Below, in pieces: positions 7,458-13,710 of a stretch of 14,765 nucleotides of DNA. This stretch comes from Rhodospirillaceae bacterium (GTDB taxonomy: Bacteria > Pseudomonadota > Alphaproteobacteria > Rhodospirillales > Magnetovibrionaceae): contig JAOULV010000008.1 in NCBI GenBank assembly GCA_029881835.1, positions 1 to 14,765 of the forward strand, in the 5' to 3' direction. Both the position numbers and the translations under genes were made by a program. The notes beneath the pieces are model-generated. The model searched no databases and had not been told where the DNA came from. It was given only the letters and a program-made list of their open reading frames with translations. The first letter of the stretch is position 1, and each line of letters begins with the position of its first letter.

Positions 7458-7473
7458 TTGCGTTTTGACGCAA
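7458..7473. repeat. Perfect inverted repeat upstream of the rpsF promoter
   Basis: TTGCGT-TTTG-ACGCAA: six perfect base pairs around a four-base loop, ending 18 bases before the rpsF -35. No T tract follows (the next bases are TAAACCC), so it is not a canonical terminator, although it could still help to end transcription of the small ORF. It could instead be a protein-binding dyad. The repeat is seen; function is unknown. Confidence 0.5.
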
Positions 7474-7491
7474 TAAACCCCCGCTACACGC

Positions 7492-7519
7492 TTGCATTTA
7501 GGCCGCGAATGGGTATATT
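7492..7519 (+). promoter_or_regulatory. Probable rpsF operon promoter (sigma-70 type)
   Basis: TTGCAT (7492-7497), a 16-base spacer, then TATATT (7514-7519): a good match to the housekeeping consensus in both hexamers. It would start transcription near 7526 and give a leader of about 100 bases before the rpsF ATG at 7626. It is the clearest promoter in the window. Confidence 0.65.
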
Positions 7520-7525
7520 TCGCGC

Positions 7526-7625
7526 CTTCAACTCCTTGCCGGGGAGAAGTCTTCCCGGCTATGCCCCTTAGTCTCGATACAGGCATGAGACGAACGGGAT
7601 GAGATAATCCGGAAGGAGACATATA
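7526..7625 (+). promoter_or_regulatory. Structured rpsF mRNA leader (candidate S6:S18 autoregulatory element)
   Basis: About 100 bases between the probable start site and rpsF, rich in pairing. Hairpin 1 (7538-7559) has nine pairs: GCCGGG with CCCGGC, extended by G-U, A-U and G-C, around a four-base AAGU loop. Next, ATGCC (7561-7565) can pair with GGCAT (7582-7586), or GTCTC (7571-7575) can pair with GAGAC (7587-7591); the two stems interleave, so they are probably alternatives. A last short stem, GGAT (7597-7600) with ATCC (7607-7610), sits just before the CCGGAAGGAG ribosome site. S6:S18 leaders that bind the protein pair through a bulged CCG are known upstream of rpsF in many bacteria. Whether this belongs to that family is inference from position and the CCG. 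Confidence 0.45.
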
Positions 7626-8042
7626 ATGCCTTATTACGAAAGCGTGCTTATTGCGCGTCAGGACTTGTCCAACCAGCAGGCTGAAGCATTGGCAGAAAAA
7701 TTTGCCGGTGTAATCACAAATGGTGGTGGCAAGGTTGCTAAAACAGAATACTGGGGCCTTAAATCCCTGGCCTATCGCATCAAGAAAAACCGCAAAGGCC
7801 ACTATCTTCAACTCACCATCGATGCTCCGGCTGCTACCGTTCAAGAAATGGAACGCCAGATGCGTCTTAACGAAGATCTTCTTCGTCACCTTACGCTTCG
7901 CACCGACGAACTGGACACCGAGCCCAGCGTTATGATGCAAAAACCTAGTCGTGATGACCGTCCACGTAGGGGCGGCTTTGAGCGCGATGACAACTTTGGC
8001 GGCGGCTTTGGCGGCGGCTTTTCTGACAGGGGAGATGCATAA
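7626..8042 (+). CDS. rpsF: 30S ribosomal protein S6 (bS6)
   Basis: A 138-residue small-subunit protein that pairs with S18 and binds the central domain (platform) of 16S rRNA. Seen: the MPYYESVLIARQDLS start, the EYWGLKSLAYRIKKNRKGHY strand-loop at 41-60, the NEDLLRHLTLR helix-strand at 82-92, and a C-terminal extension from about residue 97 rich in Arg, Asp and Gly that ends with GGGF repeats at 125-132. Start ATG 7626 has AAGGAG 6-7 bases upstream. The stop overlaps the rpsR start (TAATG), the usual coupling of the two partners. S6 tails in alphaproteobacteria are commonly long and charged; the glycine-phenylalanine repeat is less usual. Confidence 0.97.
   Translation: MPYYESVLIARQDLSNQQAEALAEKFAGVITNGGGKVAKTEYWGLKSLAYRIKKNRKGHYLQLTIDAPAATVQEMERQMRLNEDLLRHLTLRTDELDTEPSVMMQKPSRDDRPRRGGFERDDNFGGGFGGGFSDRGDA
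7998..8021 (+). repeat. Tandem 12-base repeat in the rpsF tail
   Basis: Two exact, adjacent copies of GGCGGCGGCTTT (7998-8009 and 8010-8021), each coding for Gly-Gly-Gly-Phe. A related GGCGGCTTT occurs just upstream at about 7971-7979. Exact in-frame duplication suggests recent slippage expansion in a tail under weak constraint. Confidence 0.85.
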
Positions 8043-8269
8043 TGGGACGTAGACCATTTTTCCGCGGCCGTAAAAGCTGCCCGTTTTCAGGTGAAGGTGC
8101 ACCAAAGATTGATTTTCGCGATACAAGACTTCTCGGTCGTTATGTTTCCGAGCGTGGAAAGATTGTTCCTTCGCGCATCACAACAGTTTCGGCACTAAAG
8201 CAGCGTGAGCTTGCAAAGGCTATCAAGCAGGCACGCTTTCTTGGTCTTTTGCCTTATGTTGTAAAGTGA
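8042..8269 (+). CDS. rpsR: 30S ribosomal protein S18 (bS18)
   Basis: A 75-residue basic protein that forms a heterodimer with S6 on the 30S platform. Seen: the MGRRPFFRGRKSCPFSG start typical of alphaproteobacterial S18, FRDTRLLGRYVSERGKIVPSRIT in the middle (the RNA-binding core with the PSRIT turn), and the KQRELAKAIKQARFLGLLPYV C-terminal helix. It keeps only one Cys (residue 14). It starts within the rpsF stop codon and is probably translationally coupled to it. The next gene follows across 42 bases that hold a strong hairpin. Confidence 0.98.
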   Translation: MGRRPFFRGRKSCPFSGEGAPKIDFRDTRLLGRYVSERGKIVPSRITTVSALKQRELAKAIKQARFLGLLPYVVK

Positions 8270-8277
8270 TTGAGCTA

Positions 8278-8295
8278 CCCCTCAAGATTGAGGGG
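8278..8295 (+). other. Intercistronic hairpin between rpsR and the DUF2232 gene
   Basis: CCCCTC and GAGGGG pair perfectly, and inner A-T pairing gives seven pairs around a four-base loop. It starts nine bases after the rpsR stop and ends 16 bases before the next ATG. No T tract follows, so it is not an ordinary terminator. It could protect the rpsF-rpsR message end or lower expression of the downstream membrane protein relative to the ribosomal genes. The structure is seen; the role is inferred. Confidence 0.6.
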
Positions 8296-8311
8296 GGTTG
8301 GTGATAGGCAG

Positions 8312-9355
8312 ATGAGGATGGATTCAAAACACGTACTCATCGCCATTATTGCCGGATTGGTAAGCGCCATGCTTTCGCTGGCATTTTTGTCGGGAAGCGC
8401 GGTTAGCGTTTTCTTTCTGGTCTATCTGGTTCCACTGCCGATACTTCTGGTGGGGCTGGGGTTGGGCCACCGGGCGGCACTAATATCCGCCGGGGCGGGA
8501 ACGCTGATAAGTTTTGGGCTTGGTTTGGCCGGTGGTGCAATGTTCGCACTGCTACACGGTTTGCCTTCTTGGGCTATATCGTTTCTGGCGCTAAGCAAGT
8601 CTGATCCGGCAATTGCCAAAAACGGCATTGATGTTGCCGAAGAATTACCCGGCCGCGAGGCCGATGTACCGGGATTACCGGTACGCCCGCGCAGTTATGA
8701 CGCAGGCCATGTTAAAGCGGAACCCAATCCTGATAAGGGGTGGCTTCCGGCAGGGAGTATAATCGTTTGGATTGCGATTGTTGCCTGCGTGTACATGGTC
8801 GGTGCGTCTTTGCTAACCGGGGGCGACCTCAAAGGGGCCGTCGTTGAATACATTTCGGGGCTGTTTGAAATAATAGCCCCAAATCAAGACGCAAAAGTGC
8901 GTCTTGATGCAACCAAAGTGTTAGCGGATTTTTTTCCCGGCATGGTGGGTGCATTTTGGGTTTTGATGCTGGGCGTTAATTCTATTTTCGCTCAGGGGCT
9001 GTTGGTAAAGGGAAGAAAAAACCTTAGACCAAGCCCACGAATTAAGGAGCTAACGCTCCCTGATTGGCCATCATGGGCCTTGGTTGGTAGTGCCTTGTTG
9101 GCATTGCTCGGCCCCGGAGAGGTTGGGTATTTAGGCCGCAATTTATTTGTGGTTGTAGCAATGCCTTATTTCTTTTTGGGACTTGCCGTGGTTCATGTGC
9201 TGGCCGGTAGTTTAAGGTTTCCCGGTGTGCTGCTGGGATTGATTTATGTGGTTACGCTTGCCACCGGGTGGTTTGCACTGGTGATTGGTGCAATTGGAAT
9301 TATAGAACAATGGGTCGGCCTTCGCCGGCGAATAGTTAAGCCGCTAGAAGGCTAG
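8312..9355 (+). CDS. DUF2232 (YybS-like) multi-pass membrane protein
   Basis: A 347-residue inner-membrane protein of unknown function. Seen: hydrophobic segments at about 8-30, 31-51, 55-82 and 85-95, a polar stretch at about 96-147 rich in Pro, Asp and Glu, a segment at 148-169, another at about 207-231 ending in a basic loop (GRKNLRPSPR), and three or more segments at 254-268, 276-299 and 305-332, with a basic end. DPAIAKN and LPDWPSW are recognisable blocks. Assignment to DUF2232 rests on this topology and on location between rpsR and rplI, where that family sits in alphaproteobacteria and, as yybS, near rplI in Firmicutes. ATG 8312 is chosen over ATG 8318, whose GAGG is too close to serve it; a TTG at 8270 is open but lies before the hairpin and would add polar residues. 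The stop overlaps the rplI ribosome site. Confidence 0.8.
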   Translation: MRMDSKHVLIAIIAGLVSAMLSLAFLSGSAVSVFFLVYLVPLPILLVGLGLGHRAALISAGAGTLISFGLGLAGGAMFALLHGLPSWAISFLALSKSDPAIAKNGIDVAEELPGREADVPGLPVRPRSYDAGHVKAEPNPDKGWLPAGSIIVWIAIVACVYMVGASLLTGGDLKGAVVEYISGLFEIIAPNQDAKVRLDATKVLADFFPGMVGAFWVLMLGVNSIFAQGLLVKGRKNLRPSPRIKELTLPDWPSWALVGSALLALLGPGEVGYLGRNLFVVVAMPYFFLGLAVVHVLAGSLRFPGVLLGLIYVVTLATGWFALVIGAIGIIEQWVGLRRRIVKPLEG

Positions 9356-9367
9356 GAGGAATTAAAG

Positions 9368-9994
9368 ATGGACGTTATCTTGCTCGAACGTGTTGAGAAA
9401 CTTGGACAGATGGGCGATGTGGTAAAGGTCAAGACCGGCTTTGCCCGCAATTTCTTGTTGCCGCAAAAAAAGGCATTGCGCGCGACGGACGCAAACAAAA
9501 AGGTTTTTGAAGCCCAGCGTGTACAGCTTGAGGCTGAAAACCTTAAACATAAAGAAGAAGCCAGCAAAGTTGCCGCCAAGATGGAAGGCACATCTGTTGT
9601 TCTTATCCGCCAAGCGGGCGAAGCGGGACACCTTTATGGTTCGGTCAACGCGCGCGATATCGCAACATCACTTACCGATGCAGGTTTTACCGTAGACCGC
9701 GGACAAATCGGTCTTGCCAGCCCCATCAAAGAATTGGGTCTTTATGATGTGCGTTGCGCCCTGCACCCGGAAGTTTCGGTCAAGGTAATCATCAACGTGG
9801 CACGCACCGACGAAGAAGCCAAAATTCAGGCCAAAACCGGCAAAGCCGTTGTTGGCGAAGACGAGCCTGAGGTAAAGGCCGCGCCTGAGCTAGAAGCCGT
9901 ATTCGAAGAAAGCGTTCTCGAAGAAATAAAAGAAGAGACCGCCGCCGAAGAAGGCGAAGGCGCTGAAACCACCGACGAAGGCGAAAAAGCCTAA
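9368..9994 (+). CDS. rplI: 50S ribosomal protein L9 (bL9)
   Basis: A 208-residue large-subunit protein at the base of the L1 stalk that helps hold the reading frame. Seen: the N-terminal rRNA-binding domain with MDVILLERVEKLGQMGDVV and KTGFARNFLLPQ (residues 1-33), the long connecting helix at about 40-73, and the C-terminal domain with HLYGSVNARDIA (88-99) and the LHPEVSVKVIINV strand. Core length is about 148; a further 60 residues form a strongly acidic tail of Glu and Ala repeats, as in many alphaproteobacteria. AGGAGG (9354-9359) lies 8 bases before ATG 9368 and overlaps the upstream stop. A strong terminator follows. Confidence 0.97.
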   Translation: MDVILLERVEKLGQMGDVVKVKTGFARNFLLPQKKALRATDANKKVFEAQRVQLEAENLKHKEEASKVAAKMEGTSVVLIRQAGEAGHLYGSVNARDIATSLTDAGFTVDRGQIGLASPIKELGLYDVRCALHPEVSVKVIINVARTDEEAKIQAKTGKAVVGEDEPEVKAAPELEAVFEESVLEEIKEETAAEEGEGAETTDEGEKA

Positions 9995-10024
9995 AAACAT
10001 CGTCATTTAAGGCAAAAAACGACC

Positions 10025-10064
10025 AAATCGGCGCCCTGGCATAAAACCGGGCGCCGATTTTTTT
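10025..10064 (+). terminator. Strong intrinsic terminator after rplI
   Basis: AAATCGGCGCCC (10025-10036) pairs perfectly over twelve bases with GGGCGCCGATTT (10049-10060) around a 12-base loop, and the stem runs into seven T residues (10058-10064). It starts 31 bases after the rplI stop and closes the rpsF-rpsR-DUF2232-rplI unit. Because the stem begins with AAA, the left arm also gives a weak terminator shape on the other strand, but nothing on that strand needs it. Confidence 0.92.
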
Positions 10065-10184
10065 GTCCTCGGCACAAATGCCCCGAATCGGTCTATTATT
10101 TATTGAACATTTATTTCACAACAAGCCCCACCATTAAGGTTATTAGCTGCCTGTGGGTAACTTGTTTTGCCTTAGAGTACGCCC

Positions 10185-11729
10185 ATGAGCACAGATAATA
10201 CCATACGCCTTGCCGAGGCCAGATCAGGCGATTCAAGTTTTGGCGGGTCAAACAATGAACCGGCCATTCGCACCCTGCCCTATAACATTGAGGCGGAAAA
10301 AGCCTTGCTGGGCGCAATCATCACCGACAACCGCGCGTTTGAACGGGTGGCGGAATTTCTTATGGCCGAACATTTTGCCATACCCGAACACGGACGCATT
10401 TTTGAAACCTGTCGCACACTGATTGATCGCGGACAAATCGCCAACTACGTATCGCTGGCACCACTGTTTGAAACCGATGAAGTGCTTTCATCTATTGGTG
10501 GAACCAATTATCTGGCCGAGCTGGCCGGTAGCGCGGTTACCATTATCAATTCGGGCGAATACGGGCGCATCATTTATGACCTGCACCTGAAACGTGAACT
10601 TATTCATCTGGGCGAAGACATAGTAAACGAAGCCTTCGACCCCGGCGTCGATGTAACCGCAACCCAACAAATCGAAATGGCCGAACAACATTTGTATGAT
10701 TTGGCAACCGAAGGAAATTACGAGGGCGGTTTTCAGGATTTCCAGAAATCTGTTCTTGATGCGTTGCGCATGGCCGAAACCGCACACAAACGCGAAGGCG
10801 CGCTGGCGGGTGTCACCACGGGCTTAAAAGATTTAGACCAGATGCTGGGTGGGTTACATAAATCAGATTTGTTAATTCTGGCCGGGCGCCCATCCATGGG
10901 CAAAACCGCACTTGCCACCAACATTGCCTACAACGCTGCCTATTCACATTTTAAATCAGCGGGCGAAGAAGGTGCGGTTGTCGGGTTTTTCTCGTTAGAA
11001 ATGTCTGCCGAGCAATTGGCCGCGCGTATTTTATCGGAGCAGGTTGAGCTATCATCGGATAAAATGCGCAAAGGGCTTCTTTCCAACGATGAATTTGTCA
11101 GGCTTGCAACCATAAGCAATTCCATAAACCGCATGCCATTGTTTATTGACGATACCCCCGCCCTTTCAATCAGTGCAATTCGCACCCGTGCACGCAGGCT
11201 TAAACGCAAACATAACCTTGGGCTTATTGTGGTGGATTATCTGCAACTTATTTCCGCTAACCCCGGCTCGCGCGATAATGGCCGCGTCCAGGAAGTTTCC
11301 GAAATTACCCGTGGCCTAAAAACACTGGCCAAGGAATTAGAAGTTCCGGTTATTGCGCTTTCGCAGCTTAGCCGTGCGGTCGAACAGCGCGACCCGCCCC
11401 GCCCACAGCTTTCTGATTTGCGTGAATCGGGCTCTATCGAACAAGATGCCGACGTGGTCATGTTTATTTACCGTGAAGAATATTATCTTGAACGCAAAAA
11501 ACCATCGCACCGCGCCGATGAAGACGTTTCCAAATTTGCCGAACGCGAAGGTCGCTGGGAAGACACATTGAAACGGGTAAAAAATACCGCAGACGTTATT
11601 ATTGCCAAGCAACGCCACGGCCCAATTGGTGACGTGAAAATGGCGTTCATCGGTGAATTCACCCGCTTTGCCGACCTTGACCCCTATCATAACGATTACG
11701 ATAACCGATATGACGGCGGTAACGAATAA
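10185..11729 (+). CDS. dnaB: Replicative DNA helicase DnaB
   Basis: A 514-residue hexameric 5'-3' helicase that unwinds DNA at the fork and is the platform for primase. Seen: an N-terminal helical domain (NIEAEKALLGAI at 34-45), a linker, then the RecA-fold domain with Walker A GRPSMGKT at 234-241, the SLEMSAEQLAARI block at 270-282, Walker B VVDYLQLI at 349-356, SQLSRAVEQR at 393-402, DLRESGSIEQDAD at 411-423, and the KQRHGPIG arginine-finger loop at 475-482. A charged insert at about 435-467 precedes that loop. No intein interrupts the motifs. Start ATG 10185 has no clear ribosome site. It follows the rplI terminator by 120 bases, so it should have its own promoter, but I could not find a convincing one. 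Confidence 0.97.
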   Translation: MSTDNTIRLAEARSGDSSFGGSNNEPAIRTLPYNIEAEKALLGAIITDNRAFERVAEFLMAEHFAIPEHGRIFETCRTLIDRGQIANYVSLAPLFETDEVLSSIGGTNYLAELAGSAVTIINSGEYGRIIYDLHLKRELIHLGEDIVNEAFDPGVDVTATQQIEMAEQHLYDLATEGNYEGGFQDFQKSVLDALRMAETAHKREGALAGVTTGLKDLDQMLGGLHKSDLLILAGRPSMGKTALATNIAYNAAYSHFKSAGEEGAVVGFFSLEMSAEQLAARILSEQVELSSDKMRKGLLSNDEFVRLATISNSINRMPLFIDDTPALSISAIRTRARRLKRKHNLGLIVVDYLQLISANPGSRDNGRVQEVSEITRGLKTLAKELEVPVIALSQLSRAVEQRDPPRPQLSDLRESGSIEQDADVVMFIYREEYYLERKKPSHRADEDVSKFAEREGRWEDTLKRVKNTADVIIAKQRHGPIGDVKMAFIGEFTRFADLDPYHNDYDNRYDGGNE

Positions 11730-11733
11730 TGCC

Positions 11734-12909
11734 ATGGCCAAAAAACATGAAAACCATAGCCCCGACAGTTCGATTGAAAACGCTGCTTTAAGGCACGCCG
11801 GTGCCATCCTTAGCATTGATTTGGGCGCGTTACAGAAAAACTGGCGCACCTATCAAACCATGGTAAGCAAATCCAAAAATTGTGCTGTTGGTGCGGTAAT
11901 AAAAGCCAGGGGTTACGGCCTTGATGCCCGCCATGTGGGTGTTGCCTTGGGCGTTGCGGGTTGCAAAACGTTTTTTGTTGCAAGCATTGACGAAGGCATT
12001 GAATTGCGCTCGGTCATGGGTGATGATGCAGAAATATTTATCCTTGGTTGCCCGATTGGCGGCAACGAACACGACCTTGTGCATCATGCCTTAAGCCCGG
12101 TTTTAAATTCGCTAGAAGACATTTCCGTTTGGAAAAAATTTTCAAATAGCTCTGGCCTGAACGCACCTGCGGCACTTCACCTTGATAGCGGCATGAACCG
12201 CCTTGGCCTTGGGGCGGGTGATGTTGGGGCGATTGCTAAAAACCCAGATTTACTTTCGGGGGTAAATATTTCATTGGTGATGAGCCACCTAGCGTGCAGT
12301 GATGAACAAAAAAACCCCATGAACCAAGAACAGCTGACAAGCTTCAAAAATGCCCTTTCATCGATTGGCGGGCTGGGCGGTGTGCGCACATCTATCGCCA
12401 ATTCATCGGGGGTGTTTTTAGGGCCCGAATACCACATGGAAATGGTCCGCCCCGGTGTTGCCCTTTACGGGGTCAACCCGACACCGGAAAAAGCCAACCC
12501 CATGGCCCAAGTCGTTCGCCTGCAAGGGAAAATCCTGCAGGTTCGTGAAATTGACACCCCCCAAACCGTTGGCTATGGTGCGACCCACAAGGCGGCCGGG
12601 AAAGAGCTAATTGCCACCATAGCCGCCGGTTATGCCGATGGTATTTTGCGTTCCCTAAGCAACAATGGCGTTGCCTATGTGGGCGAATATCCGGCACCTT
12701 ATGTGGGGCGTGTTTCAATGGATTTAATTACCATCAACGTTTCTGCCGTTCCCGAAAATATTGCTCACGTCGGTGCGTTGGTGGATTTAATCGGCCCCAA
12801 CAACCCGGTTGATGATATGGCGGCGCGCGCAGGTACAATCGGCTATGAAATACTTACCAACCTTGGGCCACGTTATGGTCGGGTTTATGTAGGCGGAACG
12901 GATAAATAA
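11734..12909 (+). CDS. alr: Alanine racemase
   Basis: A 391-residue PLP enzyme of fold type III that interconverts L- and D-alanine for peptidoglycan. Seen (from ATG 11734): the SIDLGALQKNWRTY start of the barrel at 27-40; the PLP lysine Lys57 in AVIKARGYGLD; HLDSGMNRLGL at 149-159; MSHLACSDE at 183-191; RPGVALYGVNP at 239-249; the second catalytic base Tyr281 in VGYGATHKA; AAGYADG at 297-303; and VGRVSMDL at 324-331. The consensus after the lysine is usually KANAYG or KADAYG; KARGYG is unusual. ATG 11734 lies 4 bases after the dnaB stop; ATG 11710, overlapping dnaB by 20 bases, is the alternative, and neither has a strong ribosome site. Length is slightly above the family average because of a polar N-terminus. 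Confidence 0.94.
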   Translation: MAKKHENHSPDSSIENAALRHAGAILSIDLGALQKNWRTYQTMVSKSKNCAVGAVIKARGYGLDARHVGVALGVAGCKTFFVASIDEGIELRSVMGDDAEIFILGCPIGGNEHDLVHHALSPVLNSLEDISVWKKFSNSSGLNAPAALHLDSGMNRLGLGAGDVGAIAKNPDLLSGVNISLVMSHLACSDEQKNPMNQEQLTSFKNALSSIGGLGGVRTSIANSSGVFLGPEYHMEMVRPGVALYGVNPTPEKANPMAQVVRLQGKILQVREIDTPQTVGYGATHKAAGKELIATIAAGYADGILRSLSNNGVAYVGEYPAPYVGRVSMDLITINVSAVPENIAHVGALVDLIGPNNPVDDMAARAGTIGYEILTNLGPRYGRVYVGGTDK

Positions 12910-12910
12910 A

Positions 12911-13693
12911 ATGAACCCATTGGCTGGATTACAAAAAATCGGTAGCGTTTTTATTGCCTTTCTTGAAGCCGCAGGCAAGCTAACCACGTTTATGGTTTCG
13001 GGCATCAGCCACGCGGTGCGCCCGCCGTTTTATCCGCGCATAATTTTACACCAAATGATGGACATTGGTTATTATTCCCTGCCAGTTGTCGGCCTAACCG
13101 CGGTTTTTGCCGGCATGGTTTTGGCGTTGCAAAGCTATACCGGTTTTGCGCGTTTTTCCGCCGAAGGGGCAATTGCCAACGTTGTGGTTTTATCCATCAC
13201 CCGTGAACTAGGCCCCGTGTTAGCGGGCCTTATGGTTGCCGGGCGCATTGGGGCCAGCTTGGCCGCCGAAATCGGCACCATGCGCGTTACCGAACAGATA
13301 GATGCGCTAACCACCCTTTCCACCAACCCGATGAAATATTTGGTCGCACCGCGCCTTATTGCCGGTATCACCATGTTTCCGCTTTTGGTTTTGGTCGCAG
13401 ACATTATTGGCGTTTTTGGTGGGTACATGGTCGCGGTTTATAAGCTTGGCTTTAACCCGTCTAATTACCTGCAAAACACCTGGAACTTTTTAACCTTTGA
13501 AGATGTTACATCAGGTTTGGTCAAGGCGGCGGTGTTTGGTTTTATTGTTACATTGATGGGTTGTTATCACGGTTACAATTCACGCGGCGGCGCCCAAGGG
13601 GTCGGCACCGCCACCACCAATGCGGTGGTGTCTGCGTGCATACTTATTCTTTCGTTTGATTACATCTTGACCGAAATGTTTTTTGCCAAATAA
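12911..13693 (+). CDS. mlaE: MlaE-family ABC transporter permease (lipid asymmetry pathway)
   Basis: A 260-residue inner-membrane permease of the YrbE/MlaE family, which with an MlaF ATPase and MCE-domain proteins moves phospholipids between inner and outer membranes. Seen: an amphipathic N-terminal helix at 5-30, then membrane segments at about 54-76, 90-110, 148-176, 203-218 and 234-256, and the family signature ITRELGPVLAGLMVAGR (96-112) with ASLAAEIGTMRVTEQIDAL (115-133). It starts one base after the alr stop and is followed 17 bases on by the partner ATPase, so the two are co-transcribed. No MCE protein (MlaD) is seen next to them; the gene after mlaF is radA. Confidence 0.94.
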   Translation: MNPLAGLQKIGSVFIAFLEAAGKLTTFMVSGISHAVRPPFYPRIILHQMMDIGYYSLPVVGLTAVFAGMVLALQSYTGFARFSAEGAIANVVVLSITRELGPVLAGLMVAGRIGASLAAEIGTMRVTEQIDALTTLSTNPMKYLVAPRLIAGITMFPLLVLVADIIGVFGGYMVAVYKLGFNPSNYLQNTWNFLTFEDVTSGLVKAAVFGFIVTLMGCYHGYNSRGGAQGVGTATTNAVVSACILILSFDYILTEMFFAK

Positions 13694-13710
13694 GGGCCGG
13701 AAAAAAATAA

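Noticed and set aside
7561..7591. H-type pseudoknot in the rpsF leader
   Set aside because: Stems ATGCC/GGCAT and GTCTC/GAGAC interleave, but no bases are left to cross the first stem (zero-length third loop). Alternative hairpins are more likely, so I report them as such.
7371..8126. A 251-codon open frame on the minus strand, antisense to rpsF
   Set aside because: It lies over the rpsF leader, rpsF and part of rpsR, has no recognisable domain, and exists because of codon bias in the true genes. The plus-strand ribosomal proteins are certain.
10065..10184. A dnaB promoter
   Set aside because: TTGAAC at 10103-10108 and several TA-rich hexamers occur, but none has a matching partner at 16-18 bases. 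A promoter probably exists, but I cannot place it.
10185..11729. An intein in dnaB, a common site for them
   Set aside because: The Walker A, Walker B and C-terminal motifs are continuous and the length is normal for the family.
11337..11849. A 170-codon minus-strand frame across the dnaB-alr junction
   Set aside because: It crosses two well-supported genes on the other strand, and its hydrophobic stretches arise from the reverse complement of charged codons.
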